Numbered from the stretch's first letter, positions 27,959 through 37,349 are shown. The stretch: DNA of 64,000 nucleotides from Variovorax sp. KK3 (GCF_001984055.1 NZ_LYVO01000024.1:1-64000); one strand, 5' to 3'. Numbers and translations are program-made. The notes: generated by a model not told the origin, from the sequence alone.

Positions 27959-29257
27959 TTATTTGGGCGCGGAGAATAGATCGGGCAGCCAGAGCGAGAA
28001 GGCCGGCACGTAGGTCACCAGCATCAGGCACACCAGCAGCGCGCCGTAGAAGGGCCAGATCGATCGCATCACCTGCCCGACCGACACGCCGCCGATCGCG
28101 CACCCGATGAACTGCGTGGTGCCCACCGGTGGTGTGTTCAGCCCCAATGCGCAGTTGATCAGCATGACGATGCCGAACTGCACCGGGCTCATGCCGAACT
28201 GCATGGCGATGGGCAGAAAGATCGGCGTGCAGATCAGGATCGTGGCCGCCATGTCGAGAAAGGTGCCCAGCAGGAAAAGCAGCACGTTGATCATCAGGAA
28301 GATGACCCAGGGGCTGCTGGACACGGATGTCATCAGCTCGCCGGTTTTCTGCGGCACCTCGTACAGCGCCATGAAATAGCCGAAGGCCGACGAGATGCCG
28401 ATCAGCAGCAGCACCACGCCGGTGGTCTTGCAGGCCTTGGCGCAGGCCTTCAGAAAGTCGTGCCAGCTCAGCGAGCGGTACACCAGCACCGTCACCCCCA
28501 GCGCCCACAGCACGGCGGTGGCCGCCGATTCGGTGGCCGTGAACACGCCCGACAGGATGCCGACCAGGATGATCGCCACGATCAGCAGCCCGGGCAGCGC
28601 GCCGATGAAAGCCGTCAGCACCTCGCCCCAGCCCGGGAACGCGCCGCGGATCGGGTAGCCCCGCTTGATCGCGACGTAGTAGGCGGCCGCCAGGTTGCAC
28701 AGCGTCAGGATCAGCGCCGGGATGAGCCCCGCGAGGATCAGGCTGAGCACGCTGACCGAGGCGATGCCGGTCGTCGCGAGCGTGAAGATGATGAGGTTGT
28801 GCGACGTGGGCATCAACGCGCCCACCAGCGCCGCGTGGGTCGTGACGTTGACGGCGTAGTCCGCGTCGTAGCCCTCCTTCTTCATGAGCGGGATCATCAC
28901 CGAGCCCATGGCCGACACGTCGGCCACCGGCGAGCCCGCCACGCCGCCGAAGAGCGTGCAGCCCACCACGTTGCTCATGCCCAGCCCGCCGCGCACGTGT
29001 CCCACCAGGCTGTTGGCGAAGCGCACGATGCGCTGTGCGATGCCGCCGTAGAGCATGAGCTCGCCCGCGAACACGAAGAAGGGGATGGCCAGGAAGGAGA
29101 AGATCTGCATGCCGCCGACCATCTTCTGGAAGACGACGGCGGTCGGCAGGCCCGCGTACCAGACCGTGGCCACCGAGGCCAGGCCGATCGAGAAGGCCAC
29201 GGGCACGCCCAAGATGAGGAGTGCCGCGAAGGCGATGGTCAGGACAGTCAGTTCCAC
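27959..29257 (-). CDS. dctM: TRAP transporter large permease, DctM family
   Basis: A 432-residue integral membrane protein with about twelve hydrophobic segments and DctM sequences such as GGLGMSNVVGCTLFGGVAGSPVADVSAMG, VTTHAALVGALMPTSHN and LGLNTPPVGTTQF. It forms the sodium-driven channel of the tripartite transporter. The GTG start at 29257 overlaps the end of the small permease gene by 10 bp. Surrounding uronate dehydrogenase and lactonase genes suggest uronic acids as cargo. Confidence 0.92.
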   Translation of the reverse strand: MELTVLTIAFAALLILGVPVAFSIGLASVATVWYAGLPTAVVFQKMVGGMQIFSFLAIPFFVFAGELMLYGGIAQRIVRFANSLVGHVRGGLGMSNVVGCTLFGGVAGSPVADVSAMGSVMIPLMKKEGYDADYAVNVTTHAALVGALMPTSHNLIIFTLATTGIASVSVLSLILAGLIPALILTLCNLAAAYYVAIKRGYPIRGAFPGWGEVLTAFIGALPGLLIVAIILVGILSGVFTATESAATAVLWALGVTVLVYRSLSWHDFLKACAKACKTTGVVLLLIGISSAFGYFMALYEVPQKTGELMTSVSSSPWVIFLMINVLLFLLGTFLDMAATILICTPIFLPIAMQFGMSPVQFGIVMLINCALGLNTPPVGTTQFIGCAIGGVSVGQVMRSIWPFYGALLVCLMLVTYVPAFSLWLPDLFSAPK

Positions 29258-29841
29258 GCTGGCACCACTTCCTCGCCGCGCAGCAGGGCGACGATATGTT
29301 CGATGGAGAAAAGCACGATGAGAATGCCGGCGACCACCAGCGCCAGGTAGTCGGCGCCCACGGGGATGTGGAGCATCGGCTTCAGGTCGGTCCACTTGAG
29401 CGTGGTCCACATCCAGCCGCTCCAGATCATGATGGCGCCGAAGAAGGCGACCAGCGCATGAATCAGGATCTCGACCTTCAGGCGCAGGCCTTCGGGCAGC
29501 AGCGACACGAGCGAGTCGAGCCCGATGTGGCCCGCGTCGCGCACGCCCACGGCCACGCCGAGCGCGGTGACGTACAGCACCAGTTGCAGCGCCAGGTCTT
29601 CGGCCCAGGTCGGGGTGTCGTTGAACACGTAGCGGCCGACCACCTGGTACTGCACGCACACGATGATGGCGATGAGCATCACCACGGCCAGCATCAGGCT
29701 GTACTTGGAAAGGAATGCGCAGATGCGCGAATAGAGATGGCGCGCGGGCGGACGCGCGTGCGCGTCATCCAGCTCGGGGAGCTGGAGCGGCACGTCGGGT
29801 ACGTCCGTGGCCGCCTCTGCCGGTGGGGCAGCGAGGGTCAT
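29248..29841 (-). CDS. dctQ: TRAP transporter small permease, DctQ family
   Basis: A 197-residue membrane protein with four hydrophobic segments. The characteristic region after the second segment contains NDTPTWAEDLALQLVLYVTALG, followed by GHIGLDSL. An N-terminal cytoplasmic extension of about 40 residues is longer than usual. It bridges the binding protein and the large permease. It lies 68 bp after dctP. Confidence 0.9.
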   Translation of the reverse strand: MTLAAPPAEAATDVPDVPLQLPELDDAHARPPARHLYSRICAFLSKYSLMLAVVMLIAIIVCVQYQVVGRYVFNDTPTWAEDLALQLVLYVTALGVAVGVRDAGHIGLDSLVSLLPEGLRLKVEILIHALVAFFGAIMIWSGWMWTTLKWTDLKPMLHIPVGADYLALVVAGILIVLFSIEHIVALLRGEEVVPAWN

Positions 29842-29909
29842 GGATGTCTCTTCGAGATGAAACCGGGGCCGTCCCCGGCGGCACTGCGCCGCGGGGACGG
29901 GCTTGGCGC

Positions 29910-30881
29910 TTACTTCGCGCCGTCCTGCACGGCCTTCACCAGGCGCTGCAGGTCAGGCGTGTTGATGAACTTGGCGTAGACCGGCGCCATGGCCGCGCGG
30001 AACGAAGCCTTGTCCACGTCGGCGACGATGGTCGCGCCGCCCTTGGTCACCACCTCGAGCGACTTGGCTTCCTGCTCGTCCCACTTCTTGCGCTGGAAGG
30101 GCACGGAGTCCTTGGCCGCCTGGCGGAACAGTTCCTGGTCGGCCTTTGACAGCTTGTCGTAGACCGCCTTGGACATGACCAGCATCTCGGGCGCCATCGA
30201 ATGCTCGGTGCGCGAGTAGATCTTCACCGCCTCGTAGTGCTTGAAGCCGTCGTACGACGGGATGTTGTTTTCGGCCGCGTCGATCAGGCCGGTCTTGAGT
30301 GCCGTGTACACCTCGCCGGTGGGCATGGGCGTCGGGTTGGCGCCCATGGCGCTGGCCAGTGCCACCCACAGGTCGGACTGCTGCACGCGGATCTTCAGGC
30401 CCTTGGTGTCGGCCACCGTCTTCACCGCTTTCTTCGCGTAGATGGAACGTGCACCGCTGTCGTAGAAGGCCAGGCCCACCAGGCCTTCATGTTCGCAGCC
30501 CTTGAGGATCTCCTCGCCGACCGGGCCGTCGAGCGTCTTGCGCATGTGCTCGATGGAGCCGAACAGGAAGGGCATGGTCGGCACCAGCGTCTTCGGGCAC
30601 ATCGAGTTGAGGGCGCTGATGTTCACGCGGTTCATCTCGAGCGCGCCGATCTTCACCTGGTCGAGCGTTTCCTTCTCCGAGCCCAGCGCGCTCTTGTTGA
30701 AGACCTTGATCTTGTATTTGCCGTTGCTGCGCTTGTCGAGCAGCTCGCTCATGTGCTTGACGGCGGCCACCGTGGGGTAGTCGTCGCTGTTGTGCACGTC
30801 GGCCGAGCGGAACTCGACCGCGTGCGCGGCCAGGGCGCAGGCGCTCGCGGCGAGCGCGATCAGGTGGCGGGCGTATTTCAT
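29910..30881 (-). CDS. dctP: TRAP transporter substrate-binding protein, DctP family
   Basis: A 323-residue periplasmic binding protein. The signal peptide covers residues 1-21 ([13 protein letters not shown]). The mature protein has DctP features: [25 protein letters not shown], the carboxylate-binding arginine in [13 protein letters not shown], and [25 protein letters not shown]. It captures an organic acid for DctQM. With udh, an SMP-30 lactonase and a FadR-type regulator nearby, hexuronates are the most likely ligands. Confidence 0.92.
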   Translation of the reverse strand: MKYARHLIALAASACALAAHAVEFRSADVHNSDDYPTVAAVKHMSELLDKRSNGKYKIKVFNKSALGSEKETLDQVKIGALEMNRVNISALNSMCPKTLVPTMPFLFGSIEHMRKTLDGPVGEEILKGCEHEGLVGLAFYDSGARSIYAKKAVKTVADTKGLKIRVQQSDLWVALASAMGANPTPMPTGEVYTALKTGLIDAAENNIPSYDGFKHYEAVKIYSRTEHSMAPEMLVMSKAVYDKLSKADQELFRQAAKDSVPFQRKKWDEQEAKSLEVVTKGGATIVADVDKASFRAAMAPVYAKFINTPDLQRLVKAVQDGAK

Positions 30882-30937
30882 TTGTCTTCCTCTTTGGTGG
30901 CTGGTTGAGATTGGATGGAACGCTGAAACACTGATAT

Positions 30938-31837
30938 TCAAAAGCGGCAGTCGGGCTCGGGCAACCCCGTCACGCCGGGCCGCAGCGCGAACACGCCGCC
31001 GGCCAGCGGCTGGTCGGACAGGTCGCCGCCGGGGCGGATGGAGGTCACGAAAAGCGTGTCGAGCCCGCTGCCGCCGAAGGCGCACATCGCGGGCTTCTTC
31101 ACCGGCACGGCTAGCGAGCGGTCGAGTCGGCCCTCGGGCGTGAAGCGGTGCACGAGCCCGGCGTCGTTGCCGCAGATCCAGTAGCAGCCGTCGGCATCGA
31201 CCGCGGCGCCGTCGGGCCGGCCGGGCAGGGGCTTCATGTCGACGAACAGCCGCCGGTGGTGAGGCGCGCCGGTGTCGATGTCGTAGTCGAAGGCCCAGAT
31301 GGCCTGCACGTTCGGATGCGAGTCCGACAGGTACATGGTGCGACCATCGGGGCTGAAGGCCATGCCGTTGGGCACGATCATCCGGTCGAAATGGACGCGC
31401 AGCGCCGCTTCGGCGTTGACGTCGCTCTGATAGCGATAGACGCGGCCCACGTCGCGCGCGGCCGCCATGTCCATCAGCATGGTGCCGGCCCAGAAGCGGC
31501 CCTGGCGGTCGCAGCGGCCGTCGTTGAAGCGCATGCCGTGCTGCTCGTGCGCAACCTGCGCCACGGGCGTGGCAGCGAGGGTGCCGTCATCGCGCGTCGC
31601 GATGGCGAAGAGGCCGCTTTCCATGCCGGCGATCCATTGGCCCGGGTGCCCGGCGCGCGGCGCGACGCAGGCCAGCATTTCGTCGCCGGTCCAAGCTCGA
31701 TGCGCGCCGGTGGCCGGGTCGAGGCGATGCAGCTGGCGGGCGGGGATGTCCACCCAGTAGAGCGCCTGCTCCTGCGCATTCCACACCGGGCTTTCGCCGG
31801 TGCCGCAGCGCGCGTCGAGGATGAGTTCGGCTTGCAT
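30938..31837 (-). CDS. SMP-30/gluconolactonase family lactonase
   Basis: A 299-residue six-bladed propeller of the SMP-30/Gnl family. Metal-site residues are visible in [17 protein letters not shown], the [18 protein letters not shown] segment, [20 protein letters not shown] and [15 protein letters not shown]. It should open the aldarolactone made by the preceding uronate dehydrogenase (the UxuL-type role) to galactarate or glucarate in the cytoplasm, as no signal peptide is present. The start at 31837 lies 22 bp after the udh stop codon. Confidence 0.88.
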   Translation of the reverse strand: MQAELILDARCGTGESPVWNAQEQALYWVDIPARQLHRLDPATGAHRAWTGDEMLACVAPRAGHPGQWIAGMESGLFAIATRDDGTLAATPVAQVAHEQHGMRFNDGRCDRQGRFWAGTMLMDMAAARDVGRVYRYQSDVNAEAALRVHFDRMIVPNGMAFSPDGRTMYLSDSHPNVQAIWAFDYDIDTGAPHHRRLFVDMKPLPGRPDGAAVDADGCYWICGNDAGLVHRFTPEGRLDRSLAVPVKKPAMCAFGGSGLDTLFVTSIRPGGDLSDQPLAGGVFALRPGVTGLPEPDCRF

Positions 31838-31859
31838 GCGTGGCAACGCGGCAAGCGCG

Positions 31860-32720
31860 TCAGTCGCCGAACGGCCCTTGGGCGGTGAAGGCGCCGCCCT
31901 GGTAGATGGCGTTGGGGTCGGTCGGCGCCACCGGGGGCTGCGCCTCGACCTTGGCGCGGAACACCTCCGATGTGTCTTGCGGCGCGAAGCCCAGGTGCGC
32001 TGCCGCGCTGTTGTCCCACCACAGGTCGCGATTGGCCGACGCGCCATAGACGATGGTGTGCTTCACGTCGGGCGTGAACAGCGATTTCTCGATCAGTTGC
32101 GTGAGGTCGCGGTAGCTGAGCCAGGTGCTCATCATGCGGCGATTGGCCGGCTCCGGAAACGACGAGCCGATGCGGATGCTGACGGTCTCGATGCCGTAGC
32201 GGTCGAAATAGAACTGCGCGACGTCTTCGCCGAATGACTTCGACAGGCCGTAGTAGCCGTCGGGGCGGCGCGCGGCATGCGCGTCGATGGTGTCGGTCTG
32301 CTTGTGGAAGCCGATCACGTGGTTCGAGCTGGCGAAGACGACGCGCTTCACGCCGTGGCGGCGCGCGCCTTCGTAGAGATGGAAGATACCCTTGATGTTG
32401 GCCTCGAGGATTTCCTCGAAGGGCCGTTCGACCGAAACGCCGCCCAGATGGACGATGGCGTCGCAGCCGGCGACCAGCGCATCGACCGCGGCCTTGTCGG
32501 CCAGGTTGCAGGGCACGACTTCCTCGTGGGCGCCGGTGGCCGGCGCCAGCGCGGCGATGTCGGACAGGCGCAAGGTACGGGCGAAAGGCCGCAGGCTTTC
32601 GCGCAGGACCTTGCCGAGGCCGCCGGCCGCGCCGGTCAGGAGCAGGCGATTCAGCGGCTGGGCCGACGGGGCGGCGGAAGCGGGAGTAGCGGATGTCGCG
32701 GATGTAGCGGGTGCACTCAT
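31860..32720 (-). CDS. udh: Uronate dehydrogenase (NAD-dependent epimerase/dehydratase family)
   Basis: A 286-residue short-chain dehydrogenase. The Rossmann motif LLTGAAGGLGKVLRE is near residue 27 and the catalytic YGLSK near residue 156, with FASSNHVIGFH in front. These sequences are characteristic of uronate dehydrogenase, which oxidises galacturonate or glucuronate to the aldarolactone with NAD. The first 20 residues are an Ala/Ser/Thr-rich extension. It leads the operon with the lactonase and TRAP genes, behind a FadR-type operator. Confidence 0.88.
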   Translation of the reverse strand: MSAPATSATSATPASAAPSAQPLNRLLLTGAAGGLGKVLRESLRPFARTLRLSDIAALAPATGAHEEVVPCNLADKAAVDALVAGCDAIVHLGGVSVERPFEEILEANIKGIFHLYEGARRHGVKRVVFASSNHVIGFHKQTDTIDAHAARRPDGYYGLSKSFGEDVAQFYFDRYGIETVSIRIGSSFPEPANRRMMSTWLSYRDLTQLIEKSLFTPDVKHTIVYGASANRDLWWDNSAAAHLGFAPQDTSEVFRAKVEAQPPVAPTDPNAIYQGGAFTAQGPFGD

Positions 32721-32736
32721 GTCTCGGGTGTGTCGT

Positions 32737-32758
32737 AAGTTATCGGTTGTCGTACAAC
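32737..32758 (-). promoter_or_regulatory. FadR-type operator upstream of udh
   Basis: Read on the minus strand, the 22-bp element starts GTTGTACGA and ends GATAACTT. The same element, with three differences, is found before the Bug gene at 33628. Within it lie matches to the FadR-subfamily consensus TNGTNNNACNA (TTGTACGACAA on the minus strand, TTGTCGTACAA on the plus strand). It sits 17 bp before the udh start and 24 bp before the gntR-type start, so it could control both directions. Confidence 0.75.
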
Positions 32759-32781
32759 GCTCGGTTGATTATCATCACCGC

Positions 32782-33591
32782 ATGTCGAGCGTGTCAACGG
32801 GGTCAACCTCAGCCGCCGAAGCGTTTGCGCTGGCGGGTGCGCCGCGCCGTCGGGGTCGCGGCCTGGCGCATGGCCTGGTGGACGATCTCGGCGAAAAAAT
32901 CCGCAGCCAGCAGCTGCGCCCCGGCGACAAGCTGCCCACCGAGTCGGCCATCATGCAGGCCTACGGCGTCAGCCGCACCGTGGTGCGCGAGGCGCTGTCG
33001 AAGCTGCAGGCCGGCGGGCTGGTCGAAACCCACCACGGCATCGGCACCTTCGTGCTGCAGCCGCGGGCGGCGGGCATGTTCAGGCTCGAAGCCTCGGACA
33101 TCGCGGCCACTGTCGACGTGCTGGCCGTGCTCGAACTGCGCATCAGCCTCGAAACCGAATCGGCCGGCCTGGCCGCCAGCCGCCGCACCGACGAGCAGCT
33201 CACGGCGATGCGCGAGGCGCTCGACGACTTCGAAGGCAACGTGGCGGCGGGCGGGGACACCATCGCGCCCGACTTCCGCTTCCACCTGCAGATCGCCCAG
33301 GCCACCGGCAACCCGTATTTCGCGGACATCATGAGCCACCTGGGCACGTCGATCATTCCGCGCACGCGCATCCCGGCCATTCGCAATCACGACCGTCGCG
33401 GCGAGTACCTGAGCCGCGTCAATCGCGAGCACGAGGAGATCTATGCCGCGATCGCCCGGCGCGATCCGGAATCGGCGCGTGCCGCCATGCGCATCCACCT
33501 GACCAACAGCCGCGAGCGTCTTCGGCTCGCGCAGGAAGCGGCGCAGCGCGAGACGAGCCCGGCAGCCGTCGACGGAAGCGCTTCCGCGTAG
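32782..33591 (+). CDS. GntR-family regulator, FadR subfamily
   Basis: A 269-residue regulator. The N-terminal winged helix includes LRPGDKLPTESAIMQAYGVSRTVVREALSKLQAGGLVETHHGIGTFV (residues about 45-95), and the C-terminal all-helical FCD domain has metal-binding residues around DFRFHLQIAQATGNPYF, RREYLSRVNREHEEI-like and HLTNSRERL. The nearest functional relatives control uronate use (ExuR, UxuR, GudR types). It is divergent from udh and precedes the Bug-kdgD-dehydrogenase genes; a shared motif before both sets makes it the likely local repressor. Confidence 0.9.
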   Translation: MSSVSTGSTSAAEAFALAGAPRRRGRGLAHGLVDDLGEKIRSQQLRPGDKLPTESAIMQAYGVSRTVVREALSKLQAGGLVETHHGIGTFVLQPRAAGMFRLEASDIAATVDVLAVLELRISLETESAGLAASRRTDEQLTAMREALDDFEGNVAAGGDTIAPDFRFHLQIAQATGNPYFADIMSHLGTSIIPRTRIPAIRNHDRRGEYLSRVNREHEEIYAAIARRDPESARAAMRIHLTNSRERLRLAQEAAQRETSPAAVDGSASA

Positions 33592-33627
33592 CAGGGCGAT
33601 CTTTTTACTGGACAGCCTGCGCGCCTA

Positions 33628-33649
33628 GTTGTACGATGACTGATAACTT
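33628..33649 (+). promoter_or_regulatory. FadR-type operator upstream of the Bug-kdgD genes
   Basis: The plus-strand 22-bp element starts GTTGTACGA and ends GATAACTT, matching 19 of 22 bases of the element before udh and in the same orientation relative to its downstream gene. TAGTTGTACGA at its left edge fits TNGTNNNACNA. It lies 72 bp before the Bug gene start. Confidence 0.72.
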
Positions 33650-33721
33650 AGAACAACACGACACGATTCGCGTGCCCATGACGGCACCTCTCTTTCCATC
33701 CCCTCCAGGAGACACAGGAAC

Positions 33722-34696
33722 ATGAGCCTCAATCGACGTGAACTCGTCCTCGGCGCCTTGGGCGCAAGCGCGCTGGCCGCGGCTCCCGCGATGGCCGCCG
33801 ACGCCTGGCCAGCCAAGCCCATCAAGCTCGTCGTGCCTTACCCGCCGGGCGGGTCGTCAGACATCATTGCCCGCGCGATCAGCCAGCCCCTGTCGGAAGC
33901 GCTGAAGCAATCGGTGATCGTCGAGAACCGCGCCGGCGCCAACGGCAACCTCGGCGCCGAACTCGTTTCGCGCGCACCCGGCGACGGCTACACGCTGCTG
34001 TTGTGCGACGTGGGCGCGCTGGCCATCAGCCCCTCGGTCTACACCAAGCTGTCCTTCGACCCGTCGAAGGATTTGCGCGGTGTGACCATGCTGGCCTATT
34101 CGCCCCACCTGCTGGTGGTGCACCCGTCGGTGCCGGCGAACAACCTCAAGGAACTGATCGCGCTGTCGAAGAAGTCCGACCTGAACTTCGCCGTCACCGC
34201 CACCGGCAGCGCGCCGCACCTGGCCGGCGTGGCGCTCGAACGTGCCAGCGGTGCGCGCTGGCAGTACGTGCCCTACAAGGGCGGCGTGCAGGCCATTCAA
34301 GACACGGTCGGCGGCCAGACCCAGGTGCTGATGAACGGCATGCTGGCCACGCTGCCGCACGTGCAGAGCGGCAAGCTCAAGGTGCTGGGCGTCTCGAAGC
34401 CGACGCGCATGCCGCTGATCGGCGACGTGCCCACCATCGCCGAACAGGGTGTGACCGGTTTCGACTCGGGCACGTGGCAGGGCATCCTGGCGCCGCGCGG
34501 CACGCCCGAGGCGGTGATCCAGCGCCTCAACAAGGAACTGGTCACGATCATCCGGTCGAACGACATCCGCTCGCGCATGGCCGGGCAGGGCGCCGAGGTC
34601 GTGACCATGACGCCGGCCGAGCAGGAACAGTTCTTCAACAAAGAGCGCGCGCGCTGGGCCAAGGTGGTCGACGCCGCACAAATCAAGCTGGACTAA
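33722..34696 (+). CDS. Bug/TctC-family tripartite tricarboxylate transporter binding protein
   Basis: A 324-residue periplasmic binding protein. The N-terminus has NRRELVLGALGASALAAAPAMA, a signal peptide with a twin-arginine look, and the mature domain begins with the Bug hallmark WPAKPIKLVVPYPPGGSSDIIAR and later QYVPYKGGVQA. Bug proteins bind carboxylates for TctAB-type permeases, but no tctAB genes are nearby, as is common in Burkholderiales. Its place before kdgD suggests glucarate, galactarate or a related acid. Confidence 0.88.
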   Translation: MSLNRRELVLGALGASALAAAPAMAADAWPAKPIKLVVPYPPGGSSDIIARAISQPLSEALKQSVIVENRAGANGNLGAELVSRAPGDGYTLLLCDVGALAISPSVYTKLSFDPSKDLRGVTMLAYSPHLLVVHPSVPANNLKELIALSKKSDLNFAVTATGSAPHLAGVALERASGARWQYVPYKGGVQAIQDTVGGQTQVLMNGMLATLPHVQSGKLKVLGVSKPTRMPLIGDVPTIAEQGVTGFDSGTWQGILAPRGTPEAVIQRLNKELVTIIRSNDIRSRMAGQGAEVVTMTPAEQEQFFNKERARWAKVVDAAQIKLD

Positions 34697-34735
34697 GCGT
34701 CCTTCCGTTCATCCCTTCACATCCATCAGACCCGC

Positions 34736-35647
34736 ATGAATCCGCAAGAACTCAAGACCATCATGGGCTCCGGCCTGCTGTCCTTTCCGCTGACGGACTT
34801 CGACGCCGAAGGCAACTTCGACAAGAAGGGCTACATCGAGCGCCTGGAATGGCTGGCACCCTATGGCGCGACTGCGCTGTTCGCCGCCGGCGGCACCGGC
34901 GAATTCTTTTCGCTGACCGGCGACGAGTACCCCGGCATCATCGAGACCGCAGTGCAGACCTGCCGTGGCAAGGTGCCGATCATCGCGGGCGCCGGCGGCC
35001 CCACGCGCTTCGCGATCCAGTGCGCGCAGGCAGCCGAAAAGGCTGGCGCGCACGGCATCCTGCTGCTGCCGCACTACCTCACCGAAGCCGGCCAGGACGG
35101 CCTGGCCGCACACGTCGAGGCGGTGTGCAAGAGCGTGAAGTTCGGCGTCATCGTCTACAACCGCGGCCAGAGCAAGCTCTACCCCGAAACGCTCGCGCGC
35201 CTGGCCGAGCGCTGCCCCAACCTGGTGGGCTTCAAGGACGGCATCGGCGACATCGAGCTCATGAGCTCGATCTACCTGACGATGGGCGACCGCTTCGCCT
35301 ACCTGGGCGGCCTGCCCACGGCCGAGGTGTACGCCGCTGCGTACAAGGCGCTCGGCACGCCGGTGTATTCGTCGGCCGTCTTCAACTTCATCCCGAAGAC
35401 CGCGATGGACTTCTACGAGGCCGTGCGCACCGACGACATCGCCACGCAGCACCGCCTGCTCAAGGACTTCTTCATGCCCTACCTGGCCATCCGCAACCAG
35501 GGCCACGGCTATGCGGTGAGCATCGTCAAGGCCGGCGCGAAGATCGTCGGCCACGATGCCGGCCCGGTGCGCACGCCGCTCACCGAACTCAAGTCCGACG
35601 AGTACGAAGCGCTCGCGCGGCTCATCGACAAACTCGGCCCGCAGTAA
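34736..35647 (+). CDS. kdgD: 5-dehydro-4-deoxyglucarate dehydratase
   Basis: A 303-residue enzyme of the dihydrodipicolinate synthase/N-acetylneuraminate lyase barrel family. It shows the substrate loop GGTGEFFSL (residues about 50-58), [16 protein letters not shown], and the Schiff-base lysine in [12 protein letters not shown]. The GTGEFFSLT variant is typical of 5-keto-4-deoxyglucarate dehydratase, which removes water and CO2 to give 2-oxoglutarate semialdehyde. It is followed by the matching dehydrogenase, so the two close the aldarate route to 2-oxoglutarate. Confidence 0.92.
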   Translation: MNPQELKTIMGSGLLSFPLTDFDAEGNFDKKGYIERLEWLAPYGATALFAAGGTGEFFSLTGDEYPGIIETAVQTCRGKVPIIAGAGGPTRFAIQCAQAAEKAGAHGILLLPHYLTEAGQDGLAAHVEAVCKSVKFGVIVYNRGQSKLYPETLARLAERCPNLVGFKDGIGDIELMSSIYLTMGDRFAYLGGLPTAEVYAAAYKALGTPVYSSAVFNFIPKTAMDFYEAVRTDDIATQHRLLKDFFMPYLAIRNQGHGYAVSIVKAGAKIVGHDAGPVRTPLTELKSDEYEALARLIDKLGPQ

Positions 35648-35681
35648 GGCTTGCAGGGGGCGTAGAGTCCTCTTGCGCGCG

Positions 35682-35709
35682 GGGCCGCTCGAGCGGCCCT
35701 TTCTTTTTT
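35682..35709 (+). terminator. Terminator-like hairpin between kdgD and the aldehyde dehydrogenase gene
   Basis: A perfect 9-bp palindromic stem (GGGCCGCTC/GAGCGGCCC) is followed by TTTCTTTTTT, 35 bp after kdgD and 28 bp before the dehydrogenase start, which has its own GGAGGA ribosome site. It should reduce read-through. No obvious second promoter was recognised after it. Confidence 0.65.
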
Positions 35710-35736
35710 CGACACATCTTTCCGGAGGAACCGGCC

Positions 35737-37173
35737 ATGCAGAACTTCGACAACCTCATCAACGGCGAATGGCGCGCCGGCGCGAGCTACAGCCCCAACA
35801 TCAATCCCAGCAACCTCGACGACGTGCTGGGCCAGTACACCCAGGGCGATGCCGCCCAGGTCGACGAGGCCGTGGCGGCCGCCACCGCCGCGTTCCCTGC
35901 CTGGGCCACAGGCAGCGTGCAGGCGCGCTCCGATGCGCTCGACAAGATCGGCACCGAAATCCTCGCGCGCAAGGAAGAGCTGGGCACGCTGCTGGCGCGG
36001 GAAGAAGGCAAGACCAAGGCCGAAGGCATCGGCGAGGCCACGCGTGCCGGCCACATCTTCAAGTTCTTCGCGGGCGAATGCCTGCGCCTGTCGGGCGAGC
36101 TGCTGCCCTCGGTGCGCCCCGGCATCGGCGTCGAGATCACGCGCGAGCCGATCGGCGTGGTGGGGCTCATCACGCCCTGGAACTTCCCCATCGCCATCCC
36201 GGCATGGAAGATCGCGCCGGCGCTCGCCTTCGGCAACTGCGTGGTGCTCAAGCCCGCCGACCTGGTGCCGGGCTGCGCCTGGGCGTTGGCCGAGATCATC
36301 AGCCGCAGCGGCATTCCGGCCGGCGTGTTCAACCTCGTGATGGGCCGCGGCAGCGTCATCGGCAATGCGCTGGTCGACCATCCCGGCATCCATGCCATCA
36401 GCTTCACGGGCTCGGTCGGCGTGGGCCGCAACATCGCCGTGCAGTGCGCGACCCAGGGCAAGAAGGTGCAGCTCGAAATGGGCGGCAAGAACCCGCAGGT
36501 GGTGCTCGACGACGCCGACCTGAACCAGGCCGTGGAGCTCAGCGTGCAGAGCGCGTTCTATTCCACCGGCCAGCGCTGCACCGCGTCGAGCCGGCTGATC
36601 GTCACCGAGGGCATCTACCCGAAGTTCATCGAGGCGATGAAGGCGCGCATGGCCAAGATCAAGGTCGGCGATGCGTTGGCGCAGGGCACCGACGTCGGGC
36701 CCGTGTCGAGCAGGAGCCAGTTCGATCAGGATCTGGAGTACGTCGAGATCGGCCAGAAGGAAGGCGCCACGCTCGCTGCCGGCGGCGAACGCCTGAAGCT
36801 CGCGACCGAGGGCTTCTACATGTCGCCGGCGCTGTTCAGCGAATCGGTGGCGACGATGCGCATCAACAAGGAAGAGATCTTCGGCCCGGTGGCCAGCGTG
36901 ATCCGCGTCAAGAACTACGAAGAGGCGCTCGCCACGGCCAACGACACCGAGTTCGGCTTGTCCGCCGGCATCGCGACCACGTCGCTCAAGCACGCGACGC
37001 ACTTCAAGCGCCATTCGCAGGCCGGCATGGTGATGGTGAACCTGCCGACCGCCGGCGTGGACTACCACGTGCCTTTCGGCGGCCGCAAGGGTTCGAGCTA
37101 CGGGCCGCGCGAGCAGGGGCGTTATGCGCAGGAGTTCTTCACCGTGGTGAAGACCGCGTACACCTCCGCCTGA
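35737..37173 (+). CDS. Aldehyde dehydrogenase, 2-oxoglutarate semialdehyde dehydrogenase type
   Basis: A 478-residue NAD(P)-dependent aldehyde dehydrogenase. Visible motifs are ITPWNFPIAIPAWKIAPAL, FTGSVGVGRNIA, the glutamate in QLEMGGKNP, and the catalytic cysteine in YSTGQRCTASSR. The last is typical of 2,5-dioxovalerate (2-oxoglutarate semialdehyde) dehydrogenases, whose product is 2-oxoglutarate. Context after kdgD makes this the likely role. The ATG at 35737 follows GGAGGA. It is separated from kdgD by a terminator-like hairpin. Confidence 0.9.
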   Translation: MQNFDNLINGEWRAGASYSPNINPSNLDDVLGQYTQGDAAQVDEAVAAATAAFPAWATGSVQARSDALDKIGTEILARKEELGTLLAREEGKTKAEGIGEATRAGHIFKFFAGECLRLSGELLPSVRPGIGVEITREPIGVVGLITPWNFPIAIPAWKIAPALAFGNCVVLKPADLVPGCAWALAEIISRSGIPAGVFNLVMGRGSVIGNALVDHPGIHAISFTGSVGVGRNIAVQCATQGKKVQLEMGGKNPQVVLDDADLNQAVELSVQSAFYSTGQRCTASSRLIVTEGIYPKFIEAMKARMAKIKVGDALAQGTDVGPVSSRSQFDQDLEYVEIGQKEGATLAAGGERLKLATEGFYMSPALFSESVATMRINKEEIFGPVASVIRVKNYEEALATANDTEFGLSAGIATTSLKHATHFKRHSQAGMVMVNLPTAGVDYHVPFGGRKGSSYGPREQGRYAQEFFTVVKTAYTSA

Positions 37174-37177
37174 ATTA

Positions 37178-37202
37178 CTCCCTCTCCCGGAGGGAGAGGG
37201 AG
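37178..37202. repeat. Inverted repeat after the aldehyde dehydrogenase gene
   Basis: The hairpin CTCCCTCTCC-cggag-GGAGAGGGAG begins 5 bp after the stop codon. It has a strong stem but no U-tract. Elements of this CCCTCTCC/GGAGAGGG form are common between genes in Burkholderiales. It may act as a weak terminator or mRNA end stabiliser. Confidence 0.6.
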
Positions 37203-37349
37203 CAAGACCCCGCACCGCGTTCGTGCGCCCCGCACCACAACAAGGGTAACTACCCACCCGCTGGCTCCATACCCCGTGCCCCGCTGGCACTTTGGCCTGC
37301 AGGGCGATGGGTGCAAAGTCCATCTCGATTCACCTACAGGAGAACCGAG

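Noticed and set aside
30201-30908. Plus-strand frame opposite dctP
   Set aside because: It is His/Val/Leu-rich antisense translation; dctP on the minus strand has a signal peptide and family motifs.
37281-37305. Sigma-54-like sequence TGGCACTTTGGCCTGC upstream of tauA
   Set aside because: The GG-to-GC spacing is 11 instead of the required 10, so it was not called a promoter.
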